DNA of 64,000 bases from assembly GCF_000213975.1 (NCBI RefSeq), contig NZ_GL892076.1:335355-399354 (forward strand), read 5' to 3'. The position numbers and the translations under genes were made by a program. The stretch comes from Centipeda periodontii DSM 2778. Its GTDB lineage: Bacteria; Bacillota; Negativicutes; Selenomonadales; Selenomonadaceae. Below, in pieces: positions 1 through 8,569 of the stretch. The first letter of the stretch is position 1; the number at the start of each line of letters is the position of its first letter. The notes beneath the pieces are model-generated. The model was given only the letters and a program-made list of their open reading frames with translations, was not told the origin of the DNA and did no database searches.

Positions 1-114
1 TTGAGGCAGCAAACCGGACGCATAGCCAAAGCTATGTGGAGGATTTGCTAACGAAAAGCGGACAAAAAAGATGTGCTAAGATGGCGGTGCTGAATTTATC
101 AGTGCTTCCTTAAA
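1..114 (+). mobile_element. MITE-like palindromic element, copy A (left end outside window)
   Basis: This is the right-hand two thirds of a ~164 bp element found six times in the window. It contains the central hairpin CATAGC-caaa-GCTATG and the right terminal sequence TTTATCAGTGCTTCCTT. An extended -10-like TGC-TAAGAT at 74-82 points toward the secreted-protein gene at 170, for which I see no other promoter. The element has no ORF. Outward promoter activity is inference. Confidence 0.8.
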
Positions 115-169
115 TGAAAAAGATGAAGTTCTGTCGTATGGATCTGTAGGAGCGAAAGGAGTGTCTTCC

Positions 170-715
170 ATGAAGATCAAATCATTGCTCTGCGCCGCCA
201 TCCTCGCACTCATCCTTCTCCCCGCCGCCCTCTGCGCGGCGGAAATCACGGATGAGGATATGGCGCTCGGCAGCATCCGCATCGGCGATACGCGTGCCGC
301 GGTCGAGGCGCTCTACGGCAAAGGCAATCGCGTCGCGGACGGCGTGGACGTGTGGAACGGCGAGGATGTCGGCATACACGTCATTGACTACGGTGCGTCG
401 CTCAGCGTGACGTACCGCAGCTCGGACATGGGCTGGCACGTCATCAGCGTGCATCTTGGCGTGAACGATGTAAACGAGTACAACGCGGAGCCGTCCGATG
501 AGTCGCGGAGCCTCGAGACGCCGCGCGGCATCCATCTTGACAGCACGCGAGAGGATCTCGAGGCGGCATACGGCTATCTGCCAAAGCCGAAGTGCAGCAA
601 CAACGCCCCGCCCGTCTGCGGCTACTTCTACGACGGGGAAACGGCACAGCTCGCGTTCTACATCTGCGCCGAGCACAGCCCCGGCATCCGCTCCATCTGG
701 CTGCACGAGAAGTAA
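170..715 (+). CDS. secreted protein with two repeated G-x-x-x-G-x-T-R motifs
   Basis: The product is 181 aa with a signal peptide (residues 1-22, cleavage near LCAA-E), so it is exported. Two internal segments resemble each other: IRIGDTRAAVEALYGK near residue 35 and IHLDSTREDLEAAYGY near residue 120. This fold signature ('G-x-T-x-x-x-V/L-E-x-x-Y-G') is common in small periplasmic proteins; a similar copy (VGKSYEDIEEMYGE) occurs in the secreted protein at 12098. I chose ATG 170 because AAAGGAG lies 9 nt upstream; the GTG at 161 has no such site. It is a single gene followed by a terminator. I do not recognise a specific function. Confidence 0.8.
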   Translation: MKIKSLLCAAILALILLPAALCAAEITDEDMALGSIRIGDTRAAVEALYGKGNRVADGVDVWNGEDVGIHVIDYGASLSVTYRSSDMGWHVISVHLGVNDVNEYNAEPSDESRSLETPRGIHLDSTREDLEAAYGYLPKPKCSNNAPPVCGYFYDGETAQLAFYICAEHSPGIRSIWLHEK

Positions 716-738
716 TCCACCCAACGGCATAAGAAAAC

Positions 739-783
739 GGCTGCTGTGATGAAGGATTTCCCTTCGCACAGCAGCCATTTTTG
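739..783 (+). terminator. rho-independent terminator
   Basis: A 10-bp stem GGCTGCTGTG/CACAGCAGCC (739-748 and 767-776) is followed by a T-rich run. It ends the gene at 170. Confidence 0.8.
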
Positions 784-822
784 TGTGCCTAGCAGGAGTT
801 CATAGCGCTTTCAGTACTCCGC

Positions 823-1188
823 TCACATCTTCTCCCACGCAGTAAAGCGATGGGCACGCGCGCCACCACCGATATCCACACCGCTGTAGTAGTTATCGTA
901 GTACCCATACTCCTCGAGGTAGTCCCGCACGGCGATGTTGCCCGTATAGACATCGTGCCTGCCGCTCGGCAGTGCGCTGCGGAACTCGCTGACCGCCGAC
1001 GACGGCGAGCTCGGCTCGAACATCTTGATCGTGCTGCCCTCCTTAATGAAGATCGCGAACTTGCCCGACTTCACATGGTTTTGGAAGTCACTCTGACTGA
1101 TTGTGCCGCTCCACATGGCAAACGTCATGGAGGACATCGCCAGCATCAGTGTGAAAACCAGCGCCATCACCTTTGCTGCCCGTTTCAT
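823..1188 (-). CDS. small secreted protein of unknown function
   Basis: The product is 121 aa with a clear signal peptide (residues 1-24, ending TFA-M). The mature part is rich in Ser, Gly, Tyr and charged residues and has no cysteines; no domain is recognised. GGAG lies upstream of the ATG at 1188. The gene is divergent from the RsiV-like gene at 1405. Both promoters carry a CTGTCAT-type operator at the same distance from the -10 (see 1261-1305 and 1331-1375), which suggests shared control. The style of protein is similar to the secreted protein at 52401. Confidence 0.7.
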   Translation of the reverse strand: MKRAAKVMALVFTLMLAMSSMTFAMWSGTISQSDFQNHVKSGKFAIFIKEGSTIKMFEPSSPSSAVSEFRSALPSGRHDVYTGNIAVRDYLEEYGYYDNYYSGVDIGGGARAHRFTAWEKM

Positions 1189-1260
1189 TGTACATCATCT
1201 CCTTTACAGATCGACAACGGGTTGCTTGAAACAAATGAACCTGCGCAGTTCACTTTTCTT

Positions 1261-1305
1261 ATTATAAAACAAAACGATATGAAAGCGTACTGTAGTAAAT
1301 GACAG
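1261..1305 (-). promoter_or_regulatory. promoter and CTGTCAT-type operator of the 823-1188 gene
   Basis: On the minus strand, TATAAT (1261-1266) lies 23 bp downstream of CTGTCAT-TT-ACTACAG (1290-1305). The half-site and spacing match three other promoters in the window (1331, 8475, 57532). Confidence 0.6.
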
Positions 1306-1330
1306 GTTTTGCAAAAAAATTTTCAAAAAC

Positions 1331-1375
1331 CTGTCATTTGTGACAGGTCACAAGGAGCTTTTTCTATGCTAAGAT
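1331..1375 (+). promoter_or_regulatory. promoter and CTGTCAT-type operator of the 1405 gene
   Basis: CTGTCAT-TT-GTGACAG (1331-1346) is followed after 23 bp by an extended -10, TGC-TAAGAT (1367-1375). The operator would be centred near -43, which is typical for a class II activator. Confidence 0.65.
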
Positions 1376-1404
1376 AAATGTAATCTGAACGGAGGTAATG
1401 TCCT

Positions 1405-2262
1405 ATGAACATCAAATCATTTCTATCCATCCTCCTCCCCGCTCTTCTCCTCTGTGCTCCTCTCTCGGCGGCAGAAGGCATACCGGGGGATCGTGCGGAG
1501 CAGTACACACAGCCGCCGCAGTCCCTGGAGGGGGTGCAGGACAGGGAGGCGCGGGACTGGGAGCGCTCCGTGGAGTCCCCCGTCCCGTGGCTCACGGTCA
1601 TGGATCATATCCTGACGGTCTACGACACGAACGAGGTCAAGGCTTACCATGCCGTCTATCCCGAGCTTCAGCTCGCGAATGACGACACATCGCCGCTGGC
1701 AAAGGCATTGAGCGAGTGGTCTGTGGAGCGGAGCATGGACGCATGGCACAGCCCGATCCGCACCTACAGCGAGGAAGCGCGCAGGGACGGGTACGAGCTC
1801 CCCTTCTATTACAGCGACATCACACCGATTTCGCGGTGGGGACGGGTCGATGAGCAACTCATCTCGTTCTTTATGGAGGGGTCGTCGTATGCGGGCGGCG
1901 CGCATTCCATCCCCCATGTCAATGCGTATACCTTTGATCGGAAAACGGGGCGGCAAATCGCGCTCGATGAGGTCGTCACAAACCGAACGCTCCTGATCGC
2001 CGCACTCGAAGCGGCATTCCAGACGCAGTATCCCGCGGCAGTGGAGCGGGATTTCCCGCACGGTGTCATGGAGGTGCTTCTCATGCAGCATCCGGCAGAG
2101 AAGGGGCTTTCGTCGTTCTGCTGGTACATGGCAGCGGACGGGAGTCTCGTGATCTACTACCCGGACTCCGTGCTCGCCTCCTACGCAGCGGGTGCATTCA
2201 CCCTCACGATTGCGCGGCAGGATGCACCGCGCCTCTTTACGGCGGCGTATCCGATGGAGTAA
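1405..2262 (+). CDS. secreted DUF4163/DUF3298 (RsiV-like) domain protein
   Basis: The product is 285 aa with a signal peptide (residues 1-23, PLSAAEG). The C-terminal half shows the DUF3298 pattern: a GSSYAGGAH segment near residue 160, then NAYTFDRKTGRQIALDEV, and a late YYPDSVLASYAAGAF segment. These domains occur in the extracytoplasmic part of RsiV (lysozyme-sensing anti-sigma factor) and in many stand-alone secreted or lipo-proteins, where they are thought to bind ligands. There is no transmembrane helix or sigma-binding domain here, so it is not an anti-sigma factor. GGAGG precedes the ATG. It is likely an envelope-stress effector controlled through the operator at 1331. Confidence 0.8.
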   Translation: MNIKSFLSILLPALLLCAPLSAAEGIPGDRAEQYTQPPQSLEGVQDREARDWERSVESPVPWLTVMDHILTVYDTNEVKAYHAVYPELQLANDDTSPLAKALSEWSVERSMDAWHSPIRTYSEEARRDGYELPFYYSDITPISRWGRVDEQLISFFMEGSSYAGGAHSIPHVNAYTFDRKTGRQIALDEVVTNRTLLIAALEAAFQTQYPAAVERDFPHGVMEVLLMQHPAEKGLSSFCWYMAADGSLVIYYPDSVLASYAAGAFTLTIARQDAPRLFTAAYPME

Positions 2263-2277
2263 ATCAAAAAACAGCAA

Positions 2278-2320
2278 AACAGGTCTGCGAAGCAAATATT
2301 GCTTTACAGACCTGTTCTTT
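2278..2320 (+). terminator. terminator after the 1405 gene
   Basis: AACAGGTCTG (2278-2287) pairs with CAGACCTGTT (2307-2316), followed by CTTT. Confidence 0.75.
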
Positions 2321-2360
2321 ATGTTCACGCGATGAAAGGTGTCATCCATCGCTCAAAGCG

Positions 2361-2413
2361 CCCCCACCGTCACGCTAACGCGTGCCACCTCCCCCGCCTT
2401 GGCAGGGGAGGCT
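2361..2413. repeat. REP-like palindromic repeat, copy 1
   Basis: The hairpin CCTCCCC...GGGGAGG (2388-2411) is followed by GCTTGGGA. Related units lie at 51153-51207 and 62476-62526 in intergenic DNA. This copy runs into the end of the antitoxin-like remnant at 2375. Confidence 0.55.
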
Positions 2414-2596
2414 TGGGATACGGGATATCTCAGCTTCCCGCATTGCCGCAAAAACTTCCTCCGCCGGACGGACTCTGCCCGCCGCAAGATCTTCCAGCCC
2501 TTTTTCCAGTTCGCGTTCGAGTTCTGCCTCACTGAGATCGGCATGATGCAGCGGACGTGTCGCCTCTATATCAATTTTCCAGTACAGCGTAAACAA
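2375..2596 (-). pseudogene. RelB/ParD-like antitoxin remnant
   Basis: The frame carries LERELEKGLEDLAAGRVRPA followed by EEVFAAMRE, the C-terminal signature of small RelB/ParD-like antitoxins ('E-K-G-x-x-D-x-x-A-G-R-x-x-P-A-x-E-V-F'). It has no good Shine-Dalgarno, an odd N-terminus that abuts the stop of the porin gene, and a C-terminus made of REP sequence (PCQGGGGGTR). No toxin partner is next to it. I read it as a decayed antitoxin fragment; a functional orphan is possible but unlikely. Confidence 0.35.
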
Positions 2597-2600
2597 TTTT

Positions 2601-3761
2601 TCAAAAGTACGCCGTCAAACTCATCCCGAGTACCTTCTGCCGTGCGCCGTCATACGTGCGCCCCATAAAGAGCGGCGCGCCGGAGCGGGCGGGGCGCAGG
2701 TCGTATCCCTCGACGGCGAGCACGAGTCCGCGTGTAAGCACGATGTCGGCACGCGCGCCCCAGCCGCGAAAGCCCGCACGTCCGAAGAAATGCGGATCGC
2801 CGTCCATCGTGTGATGGAGGTAGGTCGCACGCGGCTGATGATAGTACGCGATCCACGCGCCGTAGTCGCCCGCTCGCTCCACATCGGGCGAGGGGCGCAG
2901 GCGCAGCGTCGCCACACATCCGCGCCCCACGTCCGCATAGCGGTCGAGATCGGTGTGTGCACGACCGTGCAGATATTCGAGTTCGAGGCTGCGGTGACGA
3001 TCAAAGCGATAGCCCGCAAAGAGTTCGAGAACGCGCTGACGGTCGATGCCGTTATGTAGGGCGAGCGGATTTCTCCGCGGCTCCGCCATCGTGACGGCAG
3101 GCGCTTCCGTCATGAGGTCGTAGTAGAACGCGCCGCCCATCCACTTCGTCCAGTTCCGCTCATAGCCGAGGATGACGCCGCGCCGCCGCTTGCTGCCCGT
3201 CGGTCCGACGGTGCGCCCGTAGAAGATCGAGGTCATGCCGACACTCTTGTCACCGTGACGCCAGCGCACGCCCTCGACGCGCTTGTCAAAGACATTGCCC
3301 TCGATCGGCGTAAAGATGAATCTGCCCGCGCGAATGCGCACCCCATGTGCGTTCTCGTGCTCAACGTAGAGGCGCGAGAGGTAGAGGTGATGGTCATTCC
3401 GATGTGCGCCCGCGATCGTGTCCTTGTCATAGCGCATATCCTCGAGCATGCCGCTGACGCTCCACCCTTCCCCGAGATGAATGGTCGGAGCAATGCGGAA
3501 GCGGCGCGTGGAGAGGTACACATCCTGCTTCTTCCCCACGGACGGCAGTTCCATACGCGCCTTGCCGTAGAGCCAGCGGTAGTCGCCCCAGAATTCGATG
3601 CGCGGCGTCTTTGCGGCAGCGGCAGGAGCAGATGCGGCTGCGTCCGCCGTCTATCCCTGCACGGCAAGCTTTTCCTCGCCGGCAGGAGCCGTCTCTGCCG
3701 CAGCACAGGAAAGTGGTGCACAGAGCAGCATAATGGGTACGAGTCGATCGATTCGTCGCAC
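2601..3761 (-). pseudogene. outer-membrane porin-like beta-barrel protein interrupted by an in-frame amber codon
   Basis: Reading from a GTG at 3761 (GGGAGG just upstream), the first 36 codons give a signal peptide (RRIDRLVPIMLLCAPLSCAA...). An in-frame TAG (3651-3653) follows, and the same frame continues for 349 codons to the stop at 2601. The downstream part begins with an Ala/Pro linker and RIEFWGDYRWLYGKA, then alternating aromatic/polar strands typical of an outer-membrane beta-barrel, ending in LGMSLTAYF with the C-terminal Phe used by the BAM machinery. A single CAG-to-TAG change would explain the break. Without readthrough the mature barrel would lack its export signal. It could also be a sequencing error or a suppressed stop. 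Confidence 0.75.
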
Positions 3762-3971
3762 AAAAATCCTCCCATCCGATCCACATCTTCACAGATCATT
3801 CACACATGAATCAAACTGATTTTATTTTATCATAAAAGATACCAATCCGATAGGAAAAAATTTATTTAAACTCTTCTAGAACTTCTGTAGCTAGGACTTT
3901 TTTCTCAAGGAATCTCTTACATTTCCATCGAAATAATACAAATTCAAATATGTATATTGGGAGGGGTGGCG

Positions 3972-6404
3972 ATGAAGCGGTTGCATAGGGCACGGTTCCT
4001 CGCCTGTGGACTGATCGCACTCCTCTGCGTTCTCCTCATCCCCGCCTCTACATCGGCACTCACAATTGCCTATGACCGCAACTATGGCACGGCATATGTG
4101 AACATTCTGCGCAATGCGTGCGCGGAGCCGACAGAGGCGCGAGGATATACACGCAACCGGCTCGAACTGTTTCAGGATCGTCGTGTGGACGCGATCGAGG
4201 TCTACGATTTTGAGGCGGATCACTACCGTCACGGAACGTCGGAGGAGCTTTACTGGTACCCGCATTTCACGGCAACAATCGTGCTTGCCATGCATGAGGA
4301 TGCGCCCGTATCTGTGCGGGGCTGGACAGATCTCAGGGAGGGCGTCACCATCGTCCTGCCCGACAACTCACCCGAGCGCGAGATCTTTTTCCTGACGCTC
4401 GCGCAGCGGATGGGGCCCGACACAGAGACTTCATTCGCCCGACTCGCGCGGATGAAGGACAAGAAACGGCTCCGTTTTTATCCCGTACATCGGGGGCTGC
4501 GCGGCGTCTTTGCCGACAGAGACATGCGCGATGTCTACGTGCTCTTTGCCCACGAGGCAGATCGCCTCATTCGGCGCGGCGCACGCCTGCGGATTATCGA
4601 GCCTGCCGATGGGACGCTCTCGTTTACAAAGGGGCTGCTCTCACGAACGCCCATCACGTTCTCCGATACCCTGCCCGAGAGTCTGTCGGCAGCGGGCTAT
4701 CCGCCCGTCTCCGCCGGTGCTGTACCTGCCCGTGCACTGCCGCCCGATTTCCTGTACAGCCTCCGTGCAACGAATGCACGCTACCATGCGGAGATTCAGG
4801 AACGCCCCTTCCTTGCGCCGACAGAGCCGTACAAACGTTTTGTCATCCTCATCTGCGCCCTCATCGTGACGGTCTTCTGGGGCGCCTCGATTCATCATCG
4901 CGTGCTGCACTACGGCACGCGGCGCGCCGTCCTGCTCCTCATCGCCATGCTCGTCCTCTGGGAGCTGGACCGCGCGGCAAAGATACTCACGCCCGTACAT
5001 GCCGATGCACTGGAGCACATGCTCTGGTATCTCTACTACGTGTTCCGCGGCGGACTTTCGGTTGCACTCCTGTGGATCGCATGGGCGTCGGACGAGGATG
5101 TACTCGACCGCGCAATGCCGCCGTGGCTGAAGGCGATCCTCGGCGTCAACCTCTTCCTCGCTGTGCTCATCCTCTGCAACGATCTGCATCATCACTTTTT
5201 CTACTTCACGTGGGACATCGAACTGCAGGAGTGGTCGGATCATCTGGCATGGGGCGCCTATGCCTACTGGACGCTCTGGTTCATCGAAATCCTCGCGGCG
5301 CTCCTCCTCCTTCTCGAAAAGGCAAAGCTCCAGCAGGTGCTGCGCCCTGCGATGGTACTGCCCTTCGTGCTCTTCATTCTCTTTATTGTGTACTCCATCG
5401 CCTATCAATATGTAGCGTGGGTACAATGGCCGGAGCTTACCGTCATGACGGCACTCTTTTTCCTGCTCCTCATCGAGCTGTGCCTGCGTACGGGGCTCAT
5501 GCCGTCGAACCTCCTTCATCAGGCGTTCTTCACCCATGCGCGTCTCGCGATGCAGCTCACGGATGCGGCGGGACGAACGGTCTTTGCCTCTGCCGCTGTG
5601 CCGCGCGCAGCGGAACGCGACATCCGCAAATCCCGCATGGAACTGGACGGCGGTGCGCTCCTCTGGCAGGAGGATCTCTCTCTCCTGCACGAGCGGCAGC
5701 GGCAGCTTGCACTCACACGCGAAGCCCTGAGCCGCTCCCGCGATCTCCTGCGTGCGGAGCACTCCATCCGCAAGCAGCTGCTCCACCTCACACTCAAGCG
5801 GCATCTCTCCGAGGAGCTTGAGGCGATCCTTGCGGCGAAGCGCCCGCTCCTGCGCGGTTATCGTGAACAGCTGATGGCAGCGGAGGACGAGGCGGACGTC
5901 ACCCGCATCATCCGTCGGCTGAATCTCCTCTCCTCCTATCTCAAGAAGCGCTGCGTACTCTTCCTCAAGGGACAGGAGGACGATCACATTCGCACAGACG
6001 AGCTCTCGATGGCGATCTCGGAGATCTGTGCCTATCTGCGCCCACTCGGGCTGCGCGTCGGCGTAGAGTGGAGCCTCCCGCAGCTCCTTTACACGGGGAC
6101 GGCGCTCGCTCTCTTTGACTTCTTCACCGAGTTCCTTGCACATGCCGCCCGCGTGGGGACAGAGGACGTATTCTGCCGCTTTGTCGATGACAGTGTCACC
6201 TTCCTGCTGGAAGCTGCGGACTGGATTGCGCCGTGGGCGCTACACTGGGAGGAGCAGCATAGCGTATCGGTCACACTCAGTGATCGCGGCTACGCGCTCT
6301 CCCTGACGGTACACCCCGCACGCGGGAAGGAACGGGAACAGAGCGGCGGAACGCAGACACCTGCAGGTGTGCAGACAGAGGAGGCACCGACGTGGAACGA
6401 CTGA
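3972..6404 (+). CDS. membrane sensor: periplasmic ligand-binding domain, polytopic membrane module, degenerate kinase-like C-terminus
   Basis: The product is 810 aa. Residues 1-31 form a signal peptide. Residues ~32-270 resemble a periplasmic solute-binding domain (TIAYDRNYGTAYVN...; ALPPDFLYSLR near the end). Residues ~280-500 contain about seven transmembrane helices. The remainder is helical and soluble (LLRAEHSIRKQLLHLTLKRH; a region about 150 aa later resembles an HK dimer/ATPase fold), but I see no clear H-box or N/G-boxes. ATG 3972 has GGGAGGGG 5 nt upstream. The gene overlaps the histidine kinase at 6392 by 13 nt, so the two are co-translated. It is probably the sensory partner of that kinase in a three-component system. 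The signal sensed is unknown. Confidence 0.7.
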   Translation: MKRLHRARFLACGLIALLCVLLIPASTSALTIAYDRNYGTAYVNILRNACAEPTEARGYTRNRLELFQDRRVDAIEVYDFEADHYRHGTSEELYWYPHFTATIVLAMHEDAPVSVRGWTDLREGVTIVLPDNSPEREIFFLTLAQRMGPDTETSFARLARMKDKKRLRFYPVHRGLRGVFADRDMRDVYVLFAHEADRLIRRGARLRIIEPADGTLSFTKGLLSRTPITFSDTLPESLSAAGYPPVSAGAVPARALPPDFLYSLRATNARYHAEIQERPFLAPTEPYKRFVILICALIVTVFWGASIHHRVLHYGTRRAVLLLIAMLVLWELDRAAKILTPVHADALEHMLWYLYYVFRGGLSVALLWIAWASDEDVLDRAMPPWLKAILGVNLFLAVLILCNDLHHHFFYFTWDIELQEWSDHLAWGAYAYWTLWFIEILAALLLLLEKAKLQQVLRPAMVLPFVLFILFIVYSIAYQYVAWVQWPELTVMTALFFLLLIELCLRTGLMPSNLLHQAFFTHARLAMQLTDAAGRTVFASAAVPRAAERDIRKSRMELDGGALLWQEDLSLLHERQRQLALTREALSRSRDLLRAEHSIRKQLLHLTLKRHLSEELEAILAAKRPLLRGYREQLMAAEDEADVTRIIRRLNLLSSYLKKRCVLFLKGQEDDHIRTDELSMAISEICAYLRPLGLRVGVEWSLPQLLYTGTALALFDFFTEFLAHAARVGTEDVFCRFVDDSVTFLLEAADWIAPWALHWEEQHSVSVTLSDRGYALSLTVHPARGKEREQSGGTQTPAGVQTEEAPTWND

Positions 6405-7780
6405 CATCGTACACCTATGAGGCGATTCTCATCCTCGTCCTCATTGCATGTCTCGTCCTTGTCGCCGAGACAGCCGCACTCTTTTGGAGTGCCGTCCGCC
6501 TCGACCGTCATCGCATCCGCCGCAGTCTGCCGGAGCTCTCGGCGCTTGCCGTCACCCTCTGCCTCACCCTGCTCCTCGGCGGCGGATGGAACCTCTTCCT
6601 GATGGGGCTGCCGCCGTACGACTGGCTGGAACAGGAACGCTGCATAGCGGGACTCGCCGCCATCTGTGCGGGACTCTTCTCCATGCGGCGAAATCCCACG
6701 CGCGGAGGGCTGCTTGCTGCGGCGGGAGCCTTTTCCCTTCCGCTCTTTGATCGCTTTCTGCCCATCTCCGCGCTCCTCGTCCTTGCACTGCTCGCGGGAC
6801 GTATGATGCTCCTCATCCGGCACGTACAGGCACGGCGCGCATACGAAGTGACCGTTGCCTCCATCCGCGCGGGACTCGATCTCCTGCCCGACGGGCTGCT
6901 CTTTGCCCGCACCGACCACAGCGCCGTCCTCGTCAACATCGCGATGCTGCATTTCATGGAGCGTCTCTTCGGACGTCAGTATCGGAACGCCGAGGTGTTC
7001 TGGCAGGAGCTTATGGCGTTTGACAGGCCCTCGGTTGCAGAGAAGCTGCCGCGCACGGATGCCATGCTCTTTCGCTTTACGGCGGGGGACGCATGGCTCG
7101 TGCAGCGCGTGCATCTGCATGAAGGGCTCGACGGCTGGCAGCTCACCGCCTCCTGCGTTACGGAGCTGGACGCCGTCACGCAGGAACTCGAGGCGAAAAA
7201 CGCAGCCCTCAGCACCACGGTGAGCGAACAAAAGGAACTGTTGACGCGCCTCGAGGAGACCGAGCGGCACCGCGCCCTGCAGGAGATCACCTCGCGTGTC
7301 CACGATGTGCTCGGTCAGCGCATCAGCATGCTCCAGCAGCTGCTCGCGAGTCCCGCACCAAAGGATGCACTCGACACAATCGTACGGATCGACAGCCTCC
7401 TCGATGCGGTGCCGCTCACACAGGAGCCGCACCCTGCCACCCTTCTCGCCGATATGACAGATACCTACACGCGCCTCGGCATCCGTCTCGTCCGCACGGG
7501 TGATCTGCCGCGCAATCTGCGCCGTGCACACGCATTTGCCGCCATCATCCGCGAGGCACTGAGCAACGCCGTCTGTCACGGGCGCGCAAACGAGATCCAC
7601 ATCACGCTCACCGAGCGCCACCTGCGCATCCGCGACAACGGCATCGGCTGCCGAACACTGCGCCCCGGCGGGGGGCTCACCGGCATGATCCGCCGCGTGA
7701 ACGACCTCGGTGGGCGTCTGCTCATCACACCTTCACCGCATTTTGAACTGGACGCACAGATAGGGGAGAAACAAGGATGA
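6392..7780 (+). CDS. NarL/LiaS-type membrane histidine kinase
   Basis: The product is 462 aa. Residues ~10-150 contain about five transmembrane helices. A PAS-like region lies around 165-260, then a coiled coil, then a HisKA_3-type dimerisation motif with the phospho-acceptor His in RVHDVLGQRISMLQQ. The ATPase domain keeps an N-box (IIREALSNAVCHG) and a G-box (RDNGIGC). It starts at GTG 6392 with GAGGAGG upstream, inside the end of the sensor gene, and overlaps the response regulator by 4 nt (ATGA). It should phosphorylate the regulator at 7777. Confidence 0.85.
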   Translation: MERLTSYTYEAILILVLIACLVLVAETAALFWSAVRLDRHRIRRSLPELSALAVTLCLTLLLGGGWNLFLMGLPPYDWLEQERCIAGLAAICAGLFSMRRNPTRGGLLAAAGAFSLPLFDRFLPISALLVLALLAGRMMLLIRHVQARRAYEVTVASIRAGLDLLPDGLLFARTDHSAVLVNIAMLHFMERLFGRQYRNAEVFWQELMAFDRPSVAEKLPRTDAMLFRFTAGDAWLVQRVHLHEGLDGWQLTASCVTELDAVTQELEAKNAALSTTVSEQKELLTRLEETERHRALQEITSRVHDVLGQRISMLQQLLASPAPKDALDTIVRIDSLLDAVPLTQEPHPATLLADMTDTYTRLGIRLVRTGDLPRNLRRAHAFAAIIREALSNAVCHGRANEIHITLTERHLRIRDNGIGCRTLRPGGGLTGMIRRVNDLGGRLLITPSPHFELDAQIGEKQG

Positions 7781-8397
7781 TTAAACTTCTTCTCGTGGAC
7801 GATCAAAAGATCCTGCTCGAGGGACTCGTGCAGATCTTCGCCCCGCTCAAGGACATCGAGATCATTGGTACCTGCACCCTCTCGGAGCTCGCGGAGGAGG
7901 CGTGCTGCCGCCTTGCCCCCGACCTCGTGCTCATGGACATCTGCATGGAGGGACGCACGAGCGGCATTCAGATCTGCGAGCGTCTCAAGGCGCGTTTCCC
8001 TGACCTGCGCGTCGTCCTCATGACGGGCATGCAGGAGGTTGCCTTCCTCGGGTGGGCGAAGAAGGCGGGCGCAGACAGCTTCATCTACAAGGAATCCTCG
8101 GGCGAGGCGTTTGTCTCCTGCATCCGCGCGACCATGCGCGGCAAAAAAATCTTCCCGGACCTGCACGGCACGTACACCTTCGGCGGCACGAACATCCCGC
8201 TGACGAAGCGCGAGTTCGCCATCCTGCAGCACATCTGTCACGACAAGACATACGAGGAGATCGCGGACGAGCTCGGGATCACGAAGCGCACCGTCCACTT
8301 CCACATCGGCAACATCCTCTCCAAGACGGGCTACAAGACCATCGTCGGGCTCGCCGTCGAGGCGACCGAGCGCGGCTATACGGGCGGTACGGTATAA
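7777..8397 (+). CDS. LuxR/NarL-family response regulator
   Basis: The product is 206 aa. The receiver domain (1-120) begins IKLLLVDDQ with the acidic pair at residues 8-9; the phospho-acceptor Asp lies in DLVLMDICM, with the conserved Thr in VVLMTGMQE and Lys in FIYKESS. The C-terminal HTH reads KTYEEIADELGITKRTVHFH, the LuxR-type recognition region. It is the last gene of the sensor-kinase-regulator operon and is followed by a terminator. The next gene downstream has a palindromic CTGTCAT operator in its promoter, which makes this regulator the first candidate to bind it (inference). Confidence 0.9.
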   Translation: MIKLLLVDDQKILLEGLVQIFAPLKDIEIIGTCTLSELAEEACCRLAPDLVLMDICMEGRTSGIQICERLKARFPDLRVVLMTGMQEVAFLGWAKKAGADSFIYKESSGEAFVSCIRATMRGKKIFPDLHGTYTFGGTNIPLTKREFAILQHICHDKTYEEIADELGITKRTVHFHIGNILSKTGYKTIVGLAVEATERGYTGGTV

Positions 8398-8400
8398 AAG

Positions 8401-8435
8401 GATGGGGCTGTTGCACGAACGCCCCATCTTTTTAT
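8401..8435 (+). terminator. terminator of the two-component operon
   Basis: GATGGGGC (8401-8408) pairs with GCCCCATC (8421-8428), followed by TTTTTAT. Confidence 0.85.
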
Positions 8436-8474
8436 ATCTCATATTCCAATTTTTTCAAAAATTTTTTACAAAAC

Positions 8475-8518
8475 CTGTCATTTATGACAGTATGTTTTTT
8501 CTCGTGATGTGTTACAAT
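8475..8518 (+). promoter_or_regulatory. promoter and perfect CTGTCAT palindrome of the SPFH operon
   Basis: CTGTCAT-TT-ATGACAG (8475-8490) is a perfect 16-bp palindrome. After 22 bp comes the extended -10 TGT-TACAAT (8510-8518). Confidence 0.7.
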
Positions 8519-8569
8519 ATAGAAGAACTTTCAAAACGCTTGCGTTTATTATGCAAAGGAGGAAATACC

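Noticed and set aside
4641..6143. 500-codon minus-strand ORF opposite the membrane sensor
   Set aside because: Antisense to a coherent signal-peptide/transmembrane protein; no ribosome-binding site or domain.
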